Shown here: piece after piece, positions 14,683 to 26,176 of the stretch | Layout of the letters: the number at the start of each line of letters is the position of its first letter | Numbering within the stretch: position 1 is the stretch's first letter | Source of the DNA: Daucus carota subsp. sativus | Taxonomy: Eukaryota > Streptophyta > Magnoliopsida > Apiales > Apiaceae | Length of the DNA: 64,000 nucleotides | Assembly: GCF_001625215.2 (NCBI RefSeq) | Contig: NC_030385.2 | Coordinates: 13,633,135-13,697,134, forward strand | Direction: 5' to 3' | Notes under the pieces: generated by a model | What the model was told of the DNA's origin: nothing | Seen by the model: the letters and a program-made list of their open reading frames with translations, nothing else | Databases searched by the model: none | Position numbers and translations under genes: made by a program

Positions 14683-16057
14683 AATTTTCACTTTTGGACC
14701 TTGAAGTAGTTCTCATCAAGCTAAACATAGAATTGTCCCTGAAATATGAAGGAATCCAAGACTTCCTTATTTCATACATATCTGCCAACCATTTATTATC
14801 TTCCAAATTAAATTCTTTTATAACTGATTGCCATCCATTTCCAAATTCTTCAATTTCCAAATTTGACGACCATATGTACTTTTTCATTTTTTCCATGAAA
14901 TCTGTTTCTTTACACAATCGATTGCCAACCTGCAATTTTATAAACAAATACATAAATCAGATGGCTACTATAATATGAACGTAATTGAAATAAAATGTAA
15001 CAAAAAACAGAAATAACTACCTTGATTGGAAATTTTTGCATAATATGCCACATACAAAGGCGATGTTTACCAGGAATCAAATCATTATCTCCACAAAATG
15101 AAACCGGCACAGCTACTTTCATTGCTGGACACTGATCAGTAATAAACACAACGGGATTTCGTCCCATAGCTTTGACAAATTGTTTAAAAGCCCAATTATA
15201 ATGACAAATATCTTCTTTTGATAACAAACAAGCAGCAAATGTGACACATCTATCATGTTTGTCAACACCAGTAAAAGGAGCAAAAATCATATTATACCTG
15301 CAAAACATAACACATAAAAATAGTAAACTACAAAATCACTTATATAAAAGGGTAGTATCACTAACATACATAGTGCATATCACTAAAGAACACACCACAT
15401 ATTACTAACAAAAAGCAAACTATACATGAGTTTCTGTGAAACCAGTAATAGACAATTGCTCCTAACTTAAACATAAACATCATCAAATAAAAAGGAAATA
15501 GTATACATGAGTCTCTGTAATTATCTAGTGACCGGATGAAATATTATATTACAATAGCAGATACACAGCATCAAATGTTACAATAGCAGATACAATAGCA
15601 TAGTATAGTCTTTAATATTCAATATAAACTTACTTGTTTGTATCAAATGTGGCATCGAATGACACAGCATCGCCATAAATTTCAAAGTTTCTCCTCCCAA
15701 CTGCATCAGCCCAGAAAAGCATAGTTAAGTGACCCTCAGCATCAACTTCATGAGCAAAATAAAATGATTTGGATGTCTCCTGCATTACTCTAAACTTGTC
15801 AATCAACATCTGGCCATCCCTCTCTCCAACAAACTCTTTTAAATCCCTGTCAAAATTCCTAAAATCGCGTAATGTAGCACCAACATTAACATAGCCACCA
15901 GTCATTTCCTTGACCAAACTAAACATCTTGCTGCAACCAATATTAACTTTTGCAGCATCAAATACTATACTCCTCAAACCAACTGTCATATCTCTACTAG
16001 CCCTCAGAAATTGCCTACTAGTTTCACTCGCCAACGTATGATTGTGAAGTTCTACAA
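14683..16057. repeat. 1.38-kb tandem duplication, copy B
   Basis: This is the partner of 13301-14662. A 20-bp spacer, 14663-14682, separates the copies and itself resembles the sequence near 13338. The junction falls inside exon 4 and within the repeat of exon 2, and it creates a stop codon in the transposase reading frame. Confidence 0.93.
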
Positions 16058-17270
16058 AATTTAACACATAATATCTATTTTGATTCGTAATCTTAACAAC
16101 AAATTTGGCTTTACATCCACATCTACGTGTTACAGTACGTCTTCCCCTAACTCCTTTAGCTACAACTTCATCTGAATTTCCAAACTTAACATCATTAAAA
16201 CCTTCTTTACTACAAACAAATTGCTTCAATATTATCGTACCATCAGAATCTTTCTTTTCGGTTGCTTTTCGTACATCAAAACCACCCAATCTGCCATACT
16301 CCTTGTAAAACCGGTAAGCCTTTTCCAAACTATCAAATACCTGATTACAAACTTGAGTATCAACTGCATCAACACAACTAGGTATATAATACCTCACACC
16401 ACCAGGTGAAACAGTGTAATCTACCGAATCATTACTTCCAGTTGAACAAACAGCACGAGAAACTTCTACAACACTAATATTTGATGAATCACCACAACTT
16501 GATCCTGAACAATAACAATTAAGCACAAAATCAATAACTAAACACATCACAATTCTGAATAATTGCTCGCTAAATACATATAAAACTGAATTACAACCTA
16601 TATCATTATAAAACACATTACAATGACTAAATCACAAAATTGAATAACTGCCTAAATCATTACAAAACACATCACAAAATTGAATATCAAAAAGTACGAA
16701 CCGCATCATATTTGCTACTCAACAAGGATGAAATCAGAAATCTAAATATGAATTATAAATCGAAAGCAACAAAAAACATAAATCCGAACATATTCAAAAA
16801 TAAATCGAAGAGATGTAGATGTACAACAACGAACATCATAATCAAACATTAAAAGCAACTAAAATATACAAATTAGCCAAAAAAAACCGAATCTTTACCT
16901 TGATTCTCACTGATTTTAGATAAATCCGATATAATCATCTTCAATTCAAAATCGAGCTACGAGATGATGCAATTTAATGACTAAATCACTGATCTCGGAT
17001 GATGATTTTGTCGATAAGCTGCTCAAGAGAAGCTAGAGTGAGAAGCTGGAGTCGACTGATTTAGAGAGAGAAGTTGTCGAGAAGTAGTTGAAACCGTTGT
17101 AGAGAGAGAAAGTTCTAGCCGTTATGAGAATCAAAAACAAAATCCTTGTCTTTTTATATTTTATTAATTTTACTAAACGTACGGCTGTGGTTAAAGTAGG
17201 GGTCATTATTTTAGTGGCTAGGATTAGTTCCTAGTTTTTATTTTAGATGAGGTTTGTATTTGATCAAAAG

Positions 17271-17272
<2 letters not shown>

Positions 17273-17336
<64 letters not shown>
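17273..17336. repeat. (TA)n tract at right edge of the large MULE
   Basis: A TA run of about 64 bp. The next element family begins directly at 17337. Confidence 0.97.
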
Positions 17337-17339
<3 letters not shown>

Positions 17340-17480
17340 AAGTTCTATGGAGACCACTTTTATTGGAGACCGTAGAGACCACTTATGTTCTGCAATCAAA
17401 ACACTATAAAATACATTATTTTGTGAAGTATGTTCAACAATATCATGTATTTATTAAATCCCATTGATTTTGGTGGGATT
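17337..17480. mobile_element. One end of an AAGTTCTATA-type TIR element
   Basis: It begins AAAGTTCTATGGAGACCAC after the TA tract and matches, with gaps, the left 130 bp or so of the complete element at 55940-56331 (AAGTTCTATACAGACCAC, then TATGTT, TGCAATCAA, TTATTTTGTGAA). I find no matching right end nearby, so this copy looks truncated. Confidence 0.6.
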
Positions 17481-17558
17481 TCAAAAAACTTAAAATACAC
17501 CGAAGAATGTCACAAAATCCATCATTTTATGAAATCCAAAAAAATCCATCAACATTTG

Positions 17559-17775
17559 AATACCATCAGATTTTAATGGATTTTAAACAATCTCAATTGA
17601 ATACCATCGGATTTTAAAGTATAATTTAAAATCTCAATTGAATACCACCAGATTTTATAGCATAATTTAAAATCCCAATCGAATACCTCAAGATTTTAAT
17701 GGATTTCAAACAATCCCAATCGAATGCCCTCGGATTTAATGAATGAAAAAAAATGTTTTAGAATCTCAATCCAAT
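17559..17775. repeat. 41-bp minisatellite, about five units
   Basis: Four units of 41 bp start with GAATACC near 17559, 17600, 17641 and 17682. Each contains AGATTTTA or GGATTTTA and ends in AATCTCAATT or AATCCCAATC. A fifth degenerate unit follows to about 17775. Units differ at several positions, so the array is not recent. Confidence 0.85.
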
Positions 17776-18887
17776 ACACCCCTCTAAAATTGACGAAATT
17801 ATTGTTATAAGATGCTCCCATCATTGACCCTACACTAAAATTGACGAAATTATTGTTGTAATTTAACATCAAAAGATGATTTGATACTAAAATATTATCA
17901 TGATTAGTTTCAAATCTTAATTTTTTGAATCAGTATTTTGAATCACACTTGGAAGGAACAGCTAATGAAAAATAGTTTTAAGTCAACTTTACAAATAAAA
18001 TGCATGTATTTTTAAATTTGAAGTAATCATCATATCAACCCAACCAACCACCTTGCAAAAATTGTCAAGTTGAGGACAAGTATTTCATGCATTGAATATA
18101 ATATAAAAAATGATGTGTCTTATCCCAACTATATATTTAATATTTTATTATTAAAAATGTTCTTTCATCATAAAAGGACCATATAAAGTAGTGAGAGAAA
18201 AGGGATGTGTAATAATTTATTATAAAATATAGGATATGGCAAGGAGAGAGAAGCCTTTAAAATAAGGCTCGAAAATGTTGTTCTAGTGATATAAGGCAAC
18301 ACGGGGACATAATTGGATCAACTTTTCTTGTCAAATGTCCTAAATCTTAACGTAGGATATCATATAAGGCATATAAAACATCTCTTGTACTTGCTCTAAA
18401 GGCCCCTTTTGCATATTACAATTTGAAAAAGTTAAAATCTATTTGATAAATTTAAAATTAGTTTTTTCAAAATAAACTGATGTCCCTAGATGTTTTTAGA
18501 AAAAAATATTTTTTAATTTTTACAAAAAGTTATCATAAATTTATATATTAAATCTTACTAAAAATCTTTTATATTATAATTTAAAAGTATAAATATCAAA
18601 AAAAATATCAGAAAATATTCTGATTATTGCATGAGTATTTTTTTAACAAGCATATATTTTAAGAGCACATCAATTTTTGGATAGCCCTCCTAAACAAACC
18701 CCATGACCCCCTAAAATTCTACTCTATATAGTTTCTCGTGTTTTTCTCCATACGAAAAACTGATATAAGCAGAGATCACATGTCAATAGCATTTTTGTGT
18801 ATTAATTCTTTATTAAATTTCTAGACATTTTTTTAAGAATTAAAATTTCTCATTATCAAGGATATTTTGTAACAACATCTCCAACAA
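17776..18887. other. AT-rich intergenic DNA, no gene
   Basis: It holds a short direct repeat (AAAATTGACGAAATTATTGT at about 17785 and 17835) and the copy of the 3890-3921 segment. Apart from these I see no gene or clear element. Confidence 0.6.
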
Positions 18888-20830
18888 TTAATTCAAAGGA
18901 GACAAGAAACAATTATAGCTATTTAATAGACAGGAAACTCTAGTCATAAGGTGAGCAATCTTGGTTGTTTGCTTTTTGATGTGACATATGGTTATATCAG
19001 TCCTATGTTTGAGCTTCGACTTGCAAAACTCTAGGATATGACCAATCTCCAGATAGCATGTGAATTGCATTCTCAAACAATTCTGAGTCACATTATATGT
19101 TTATTTGAGTTACACCCATTTCCTCAATCCAATGAAGCGTCTCAAGAACTCCATATGTTTCAGTCCATAACTGTTGCAACCCCCATATTCTCATATTCTT
19201 TTACTTTTTTGCATCCTGTCATTCGACCACTTGTTTTGTGTTGATCTCCAACGTCGCCAGGGGATTAATTTGTTTGCCCTCCCACACCTTATTCCCAGTA
19301 AACCAAATGTCATATAATAGAGCAACTATCTTTGAACTCTCTTTGATGATATCGTCGAGTAGCCATTCTAAAGCTGATTCAACATCTCGCATTTTAAAAT
19401 GTAGCCCGACCTTTTGCCAACATGCAGTAGCAAACTTACAGTCGAAAAAGAGATGTAACATGTGTTCAACTCTTTATTCCCTCACACACCAGACAAATTA
19501 TTGGAGTAGCCACTCCTCTAACCTTGAGTAAATTTCTGACAAGAACATTGTTCTTACAAAATCTCCACATGGAAGTTCTGAACTTAAGAGAAAGTTGCAC
19601 ATTCAAAAGTCTTTTCTAGCCTTTTGAATGTGAAGCAAAAACAATATTATCATTTCGTTGAGCCCAGAACTGATACCCTGTCTTTACTTCTAAGCTCATG
19701 TAGTCAACTCGAGCCAAGCAACTTTATCTTTGCCATTACATTGAGATATTCTCAATTGGAGAATGAGTTGAATATCATCTTCATGAAAATTGTGTTGAAC
19801 GTTTTACACGTCTCAAACTTTGCCATTTGGACAGAAGTAATCGCATACATTTTCATTCCTGATGTTACTCAGATGATATTCTCCATGCAGTAATCACGTT
19901 TCCCTCAAAGCCAGAGATCCTTAAAAATTGATGAGATACACAATGATTTTGAAATAAGGAAACAAGACATACTATATGATGAGATAAATTGAGCCACGTT
20001 TCTAACCATAACAAATTTCCCAGGTTTTGATAAAAGTTTATTTTTCTGGTCTTAAACTTTTCGCGAAAATCTCTCTTTGACAAAGTTAAACACTAATTTC
20101 TTTGACCTACCTATGAGCAACGATAAGTCCAAATACTTGCTATCTTTCAAATCATTATCGACCTCCAAAATGTTCTTGATATCATGTTGTTTGTCTCTTC
20201 TAACTGCGCTAAAGAAGATGCCATACTTTTGTTAATTGATGACCTGACCTGACCGACTCATGTATTCATTTGCCAGAGTTATCACTTTTTGTAGCTTTAA
20301 AGAATAAAAAGCTATCATCAGCAAAAGAAGGTGTTTTATTTTGGGACGTTAAAACAACCTGGCATCTTGTTACATTACCATAAACAATAGCTTTTATGAT
20401 CTTGTCAGACAGCACTCCAACACATAACAAGAACAAGTAAAGGGACAGTTGGTCGCCTTGCCTCAGGCCTCGACTAATTATAATTGGACCAACTGATTTG
20501 TCATTAAACTACACCGTGTAGCTTACTATCGTAACGCATAACATAACCCACTTTATCCGTTTCCTCGTGAAACCCATGCTCTGTATTCTATTCTTCAAGT
20601 ATCGTCAGTCCACACACGATCATATGTCTTTGAAATATCAAGTTTTAGTGCCACATCTCAAACCCCACCAAGACATTATCCGGGATATTTCTACTCGGGA
20701 CAAAAGATGATTAGTTCTCTTCAAATTTGTTAACTTCTTCCTCTATACTTCAAAAACCAGATCTTCATTCTTTTCATCCTCTACATTAAGACTTGCGAGC
20801 TGCTCACTGATGCTTTGGTACCTAGCCATT
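18888..20830 (-). mobile_element. LINE (non-LTR retrotransposon) remnant, frameshifted
   Basis: On the minus strand, going from high to low coordinates, reverse-transcriptase motifs appear in order: FDISKTYDRV near 20640-20600, GLRQGDQLSLYLFLL near 20470-20427, and FADDSFLFFKA at about 20326-20290. Then a zf-RVT-like region follows, HLFFDCKFATACWQKVGLHF near 19455-19396. These lie in different frames with many stops. The order is that of plant L1-type ORF2. The endonuclease part is missing on the right, so the copy is 5'-truncated and dead. Confidence 0.85.
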
Positions 20831-21321
20831 CAAGAAATCACGCGAATATGCGATCTATAAACAGAGAGAAAAATAAACTTTCAATTTAAAAGAGACATGT
20901 GCTTAATGGTCGAATCATCCTAATTCTAATACACTAATAAATTATTTTTTCGCTTTCGTCACTTATCTTTGGACATTTAAAACGATCACTCAATATATAA
21001 TTTTATATTTATATATAATTCTTTTTCATCGTCCACCAATTCTTAATCATCTTTGATTCTCGTCCAATAATTCTCTTCTTCTTATTTCTAGTTTCCCTAT
21101 TATTTCTCAATATCATTCACACAAGTTAATTTATTTCAAATTATTTGATAAGCATTAAATTTTTATTTTCAGTATTTACACAATACTTCTTATTTTCGAT
21201 CACTTGACTTTTTCTTTTTCATAAATTATGATGTTATGTAAAATTAATATGCTTTTGAGTATCACCGTCGGGTTGGTTATAGACAGTTGGCTATATCGGA
21301 CGTGTAAGATATTATGTAAAA
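20831..21321. other. AT-rich intergenic DNA, no gene
   Basis: I see no coding frame, TIR pair or RNA gene in this stretch. Confidence 0.5.
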
Positions 21322-21351
21322 CTAGCATAATAGCCCGTGCAAGGCACAGGC
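21322..21351 (-). mobile_element. Solo Helitron 3' terminus
   Basis: Read on the minus strand, a hairpin (GCCTGTGC, CTT, GCACGGGC; one mismatch) is followed by a short spacer and CTAG, then T. That is the standard Helitron 3' end. No matching 5' TC end was found to the right, so the rest of the element is lost or unrecognised. Confidence 0.6.
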
Positions 21352-21701
21352 ATTTCTAGATTTCAATTTTTAAAAATAAAAAATCATTTAAAATCTTTTT
21401 GTTGAACATATTTATACTTGTAAAATAATTGAATGCGTAAGTATTTTTTTTAAAAATTTGTAATTTGTTGTAATTCATGCAAGGCGCGCACCACATACTA
21501 CACCTAAGTCTCTAACTATGTAAAATTGTATGTAAAAATGCAGTATAGGAGGCCTGCAGTTGCAACTGAAGAAGGAGACCATTCTACACGTGTTTATTCT
21601 TTTTTACAAAAATATGTGGATTACAAAGAAGGATTTAATTTGTCTATCATTTTTCAATAGTCTCAGTCTTTGAGGTACAACTAAGAGTAAAGACCATGGT
21701 A

Positions 21702-21845
21702 TATACACTTCCCGTGCTTGCTTCCATTAAATTCACGAAAGTTTTGGCAGGCAACCTGAAAGCATTATCGATCTATACACTTCTCGTGCTTGCTTCCATT
21801 AAATTCACGAAAGTTTTGGCAGGCAACCTGAAAGCATTATCGATC
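21702..21845. repeat. 72-bp tandem duplication
   Basis: Two 72-bp units (21702-21773 and 21774-21845) start with TATACACTT and share CGTGCTTGCTTCCATTAAA and GTTTTGGCAGGCAACC. They differ at about one base. The element or gene they come from is not recognised. Confidence 0.9.
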
Positions 21846-22399
21846 TTTCCCTGACTGCCGAGGTCTCTTCATCTGACTGCTAGTCTTGACCCTATGACGC
21901 CTCCACTGGGTCTAATATTACCTCCAGATACCAAACTGATTGTAGCAGCGTAAAAATTGACTGAGCTAAAACAACTGAGTTTTTCCCCTCAGCAACAATT
22001 CCCCTCGATTCCTTTCATAGTCAGCTATGACAAGAACACTACCACATAGAGACACAAATCACCTTAGTAGGTTCGAATAAGTAAGAATTTTTTTTTCTAA
22101 TAACAATTAGTGTAGCGTGCAATAAACAACAAAAAATAATGTACGGAAAATTGATAGACTTTTAGGACTCCAAGATGAGTAATAATAGATGTACAATAAA
22201 TCCTGAAGAGACATTTTTATTTTTGTGTCCACTTTCACCATTAACACAAATGAAATATAATATTATTTAATTCCTTATCCTCTTTAGAAAATCTTGTATT
22301 CACACAAAGAAAGTACCTGATCTTGAATAGCAACAGCTTGAGAAGATAGATGAAAATTCTTTCATGTAAAATTAGGTACCTGCCCAAGTCCCAAGTAAA

Positions 22400-23067
22400 A
22401 ATTATAGTGCAGGTAATCCAAGCTTTTCAAAACGCCTGAACTTGAAGTCGCTAAATTTTCTTTTACCTTCTTTGTCAGCAGCTCACAAACGGTTAAAAAG
22501 CGCTTTATCACTTTGTGTTGATTCCTGAAACATTCGTGCATCAATGGCAGCAGCCAAAAGGTTGTTTGCAACTGTTATCGCATGAATATCCCCTGTTAAG
22601 TGAAGATTGAACTCATCCATTGGAATAACCTGACTATATCCGCCACCTGGTGCACCTCCCTTGATTCCAAATGTTGGTCCTTGTGATGGATGGCGAAGAC
22701 ATGTAACGACCTTTTTATCAAGAAAAGGTCCCAAAGCTTGACAAAGACCAATAGTAGTAGTTGACTTCCCTTCTCCAAGTGAAGTTGGAGTAATCCCTCC
22801 AACCAATACATAATACCCATCTTCCCTTCCTTCGAGTTCATCTATAACAAGCAGCAACACCTTAGCTTTATACTTGCCATAAAGATCATAATGATCAGGA
22901 CTAAGATTAAGCTGCTTAGCAATCTCAGAAATATGAAGAGGGGCAAAAAAATTAGCAATACCTATATCAGCAGGCTTCTTCACTCTTTCCCTCCACTTGA
23001 AGTTAGAAATCTTATTTATGGTGAGTGTGATGTGAGGCACCATTGATTGACTCATAATGTTGTACAT
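22400..23067 (-). pseudogene. Formate-tetrahydrofolate ligase (10-formyl-THF synthetase) fragment
   Basis: A minus-strand frame of 194 codons (23067-22483) matches the N-terminal third of plant formate-THF ligase. Recognisable blocks are [33 protein letters not shown] (the P-loop-like ATP site), [36 protein letters not shown] and SDKALFNRL. The normal enzyme has about 630 residues. Here a stop (22483-22485) replaces the next Cys, but similarity goes on (KEGKRKFSDFKFRRFEKLGL) to about 22400 and then ends. No intron is visible inside. I read it as a truncated, probably retroposed or duplicated, non-functional copy. The first 30 codons do not resemble the enzyme. Confidence 0.88.
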
Positions 23068-25333
23068 AATTATTCAATTGTTGGCGGATATTCAAGACTT
23101 TCTACACTGAGTATCGCAAAATCTGGAACCTACAGACAAGATATTGATGGATTATTGGATTATAACAAATCTTCAATCAAAAATATAAAATATAAAATGT
23201 ATATTATATAAATCACTGTTTTCTATATTTTTATTTTCCAAAGCTCATCAGTTCGTGTTAAATAATAAATGTTTGGTTGGGGATCAGGTTGAGTTCACAA
23301 ATGCTGTTGAGAATTCATAGAATAAACCATATCTTTCGGAAAACAAAGCACTGGTCAGTCTCATGCATTACATCTGAAAAACTAAACTCCATGTGACTAT
23401 ATTTTGCACAACTTATTTGCAAACCTTTTTTAAAGGATTCTAAGCCAACTTGTAAAAGACATCACAAAGTAGGAATATAAATGCACACGTCACAGTTTAG
23501 CAAAACTAATTAGCAAAAAAAAAAGGCCTAAATGCTCATCAAAGAAGTGTTTCCTCATACCTTGAAAGTTCTTGGCTTGTTTAACTTCAAGTCGAAGGTC
23601 AATGCCTCCCGAAAATGCATGTGGATATGCCTCACTTCTATAATCGCTTAGCTTCACCAGTCTATAAGTGCTGATGAACTCTTTCACCTAGCTTCTATAA
23701 TTGCTTAGCTTCACTAGTTTAATTTTTCAATCACATCTCCATCATCGTGCTCGACACTTATCTCATATCCTTTGCAGGGGGGAACCCAAACAGGTTTAGA
23801 AGCACGATTGGGTATGGAGCAGGTAGGATTGGATATGGTATAAATTCAATTAGGAGCATGGGTACTCATGGAAAATAATCTGAAAACAGGTACAAACTAA
23901 TCAGTTGTCATATTTCATTTTAGACATATATATTGTACCACAAACTGATAAAATAAACAATTATTTAGCGTGAAGCAAGCCATACCTTTGCTACACTCGA
24001 ATTCTATTGCCTCCGATACTCCTCCCCAAATCACAAATTTGTCCACCACTACTCAATCTAATAGCACTTGCATGTGTTTGGTGTTGAATCAGGTGGCCCT
24101 CGATGATCCTTTCGTCTCAGCCTCGCTACATGATGGTAACTGAAAGAAACCGCAAAAACATATTATAAGCAATGGTATAGCTGTAATTTTTAATCTCACA
24201 AGGATATTTACGTTATTTTCCAATCAATTTTGTGGCATATTTTGCCCCGGGTTCTTCTTTAATATATGTAAGTAGATATATGATGATATGAAGTTATTTA
24301 ATCTACTACTATGCCTCCTGATGCCATGGGAAAGATAACATATGTTGCTCCGACTGGTCAATATTCACTAAAGATTTGAACCTGATCCTTACATAAGTTA
24401 TTATGTTCATACCAGCTCTGTTGTGGCTTACTCGAATTTCTTTCTTTGTGGCAGTTTGCTAATCTGTAGATTGAGCGAGGTTCAATACTCATGATGTAAA
24501 AGTATATTTTACAATTTCAAGTATATATTTATTATGCCAAATATCATCTATTCTGTCTAACGCAAATTATATAGTATTAAGAAATCTACTTGCACTAATA
24601 AATTTAAACCATCTTGTTTGAGCACCACGTCACAGTCATCATCATCAATATGCAGGCACACTCACTTCGTCTGTACAATCACACAATACCAACCACCTCC
24701 TCTTTGCTCGAACTTGTATACATCTTTATACACACATCTAAAAGCACGCTGTATTAAAATGTGTCAACGCACTTAAATAAAAATATAGGATGGGTGCCCC
24801 GCTGAAGCCATCATTGTATGTATTTGGCTCGGGCAAAGCATCAAACAGTTTGCGGGCGCGAAAAACATATATACACGTAAGACATACATATACACGTTTG
24901 AGTGAGAATTAACAGAACTCTGCAAAGAATACTAATCCATTCAGATAGCCTAAATCATAAATAAATCAAAATAAAGAGCACAATTAGGCGGTGAATGCAC
25001 AATATTACCTCTGAAGGGTAGCTTCTAAGGCTTATGTTTTCTTCTGCAGAATCCCTTACTCTCTTAGGTTGCCGATTTTCCCACGAATCCGCTATTGCGT
25101 AATCTGGCGTTAGCTGTTGATGTGAATCGAGAAGAGAAAGGCTGGGCGGAGGCAGGCTATAGGTTGGGTATTCGCCGTGACAAAGATTTGTTTAGAAGAT
25201 TGCAGGCTCGGATAGGTAATTGAGACTCGGGAAGGCTTGTAACAAATATGTGGTCATGAGTTTGGCTCGGAATCAAGTAATTTATTTGCTCAGGAGTTAA
25301 ACTTGACATGTACCTGTTCTGCTATAATATATA
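23068..25333. other. Intergenic DNA with weak exon-like pieces
   Basis: Two minus-strand stretches look slightly exon-like, one near 23660-23568 ending at a GTATGA donor and one near 25130-25012 ending at a GTAATA donor. I cannot match either to a family or join them. A short duplication (GCTTCTATAAT..GCTTAGCTTCAC) lies at about 23634-23660 and 23692-23714. Nothing else is supported. Confidence 0.4.
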
Positions 25334-25716
25334 CTAGCCTTAAACCCGTGCAAAGCACGGGCGGCTATATATTTGTATATTTATTATTTATAATTTTAAA
25401 TTTAATATTATTTTATTAGTGTTTTAGTATTAATGAATTAAAATTTTATTAAATTATATTAATTAGCTGATTATATTCACTCCTGAAAATTTAACTAATT
25501 ATAAATTATATTTAAAAAAAGAATTGTGGAGTTTTTATCTCGTAGTACATGACAAAGTGTTTGTAATTTAAATAGTATGAAACTGTTTGATGATGCAAGG
25601 GGGATAGGACTCTACTTGTTGAAGACTTGTAGTTATGAAGGAAATGACCGAACCAAAATTTTGGACGATTACAAATTATATCTATGTTGCCTTATTATAT
25701 TATAGTATAGTATAGA
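25334..25716 (-). mobile_element. Short non-autonomous Helitron, complete
   Basis: Read on the minus strand. The 5' end is TCTATACTATACTATA at 25716, preceded by A. The 3' end at 25334 is CTAG, followed by T, with a perfect hairpin GCCCGTGC, TTT, GCACGGG upstream (stem 25345-25361). So it sits between A and T as Helitrons do, with no target duplication. It is 383 bp long, AT-rich and has no ORF, so it depends on enzymes from elsewhere. Confidence 0.8.
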
Positions 25717-26092
25717 TAAGTAGATTTGTCAAATCTATAATACATTGTGCTTCAATTGTATAAGCTATATTGATTACTTATATTTTAAAAATAATATATA
25801 ATTATATTTCAAATTGTTATAAATAAAAAATATTTATTTTAATATGATAATTAGATGAGGGGAAATTAATACTATTGGTTAAATATAGCCAATAATCAGG
25901 TTGGCAATAATGAGCAGTGAAATTTTTTACTTTTTTTTACTTAATCTCTATACTTTTGTTTTAAACGTATATTAAGAATTTTTAATCAAGAATTTTATAG
26001 ATAGGATATGCTCTTGCTTATATTCTAAATTATTTTTTATCTAAATTAAAAATAAAATATAATTATAACATCAGAACTGATCGCAGTTCTCC

Positions 26093-26099
26093 ATAAATA
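26093..26099 (+). promoter_or_regulatory. Candidate TATA box of U1-70K
   Basis: ATAAATA lies 78 bp before the U1-70K start codon. The spacing to the ATG would leave a leader of about 50 nt. No mapped transcription start supports it. Confidence 0.35.
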
Positions 26100-26176
26100 C
26101 AAACACGCGCAAATTGGTACAAAACAATCATCGTCTAAACAAAGATACAAATATTAACACCACGCATCAAAATCTC

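Larger units (their letters stand above)
12251..16938 (-). pseudogene. FAR1-type Mutator transposase gene, broken by internal duplication
   Basis: Read on the minus strand. Exon 1 is 16938-16899 (MIISDLSKISENQ). Exon 2, 16504-15634, carries the FAR1 DNA-binding domain (GGFDVRKATEKKD, FVCSKEGF, then Cys/His residues) and the start of the MULE core with the first catalytic Asp (SFDATFDTNK). Exon 3, 15297-15021, has the second Asp (FITDQCPAM). Exon 4 begins at 14929 but hits a stop at the duplication junction near 14657. A second copy of exons 2 (part), 3 and 4 follows at 14655-13170, with the catalytic Glu block TSRSESENFF. Then come the SWIM finger (VCSCKKF...CRHAFC, 12881-12669) and a C-terminal zinc knuckle (CKECSGTNHDSRTC). 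Frameshifts lie near 13165 and in a T-run near 12670. FAR1/FHY3 plant regulators derive from such transposases, but TIRs and context make this the element's own gene. Confidence 0.85.
5406..17272. mobile_element. Large Mutator-like element with ULP1-type gene and FAR1-type transposase
   Basis: About 11.9 kb lies between two (TA)n tracts. The left end starts ACTACTCTAATACAAATC and the reverse-complemented right end starts GGCTTTTGATCAAATACAAA; both run into AATAAAAACTA, so the TIRs are short and degenerate. Inside, a plus-strand ULP1-type protease gene (about 6975-11340) and a minus-strand FAR1-type MULE transposase gene (12251-16938) converge. This two-gene layout matches the ULP-carrying MULEs described in Arabidopsis (Kaonashi type). 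Spacers at 5406-6970 and 11341-12250 are AT-rich and full of short cactaaa-like words with no gene. Both genes carry stops or frameshifts, so this copy is probably not autonomous today. Confidence 0.85.

Noticed and set aside
25012..25130. Possible first exon of a minus-strand gene
   Set aside because: A short open stretch before a GTAATA donor exists, but no downstream exons join in frame and no protein family is recognised.
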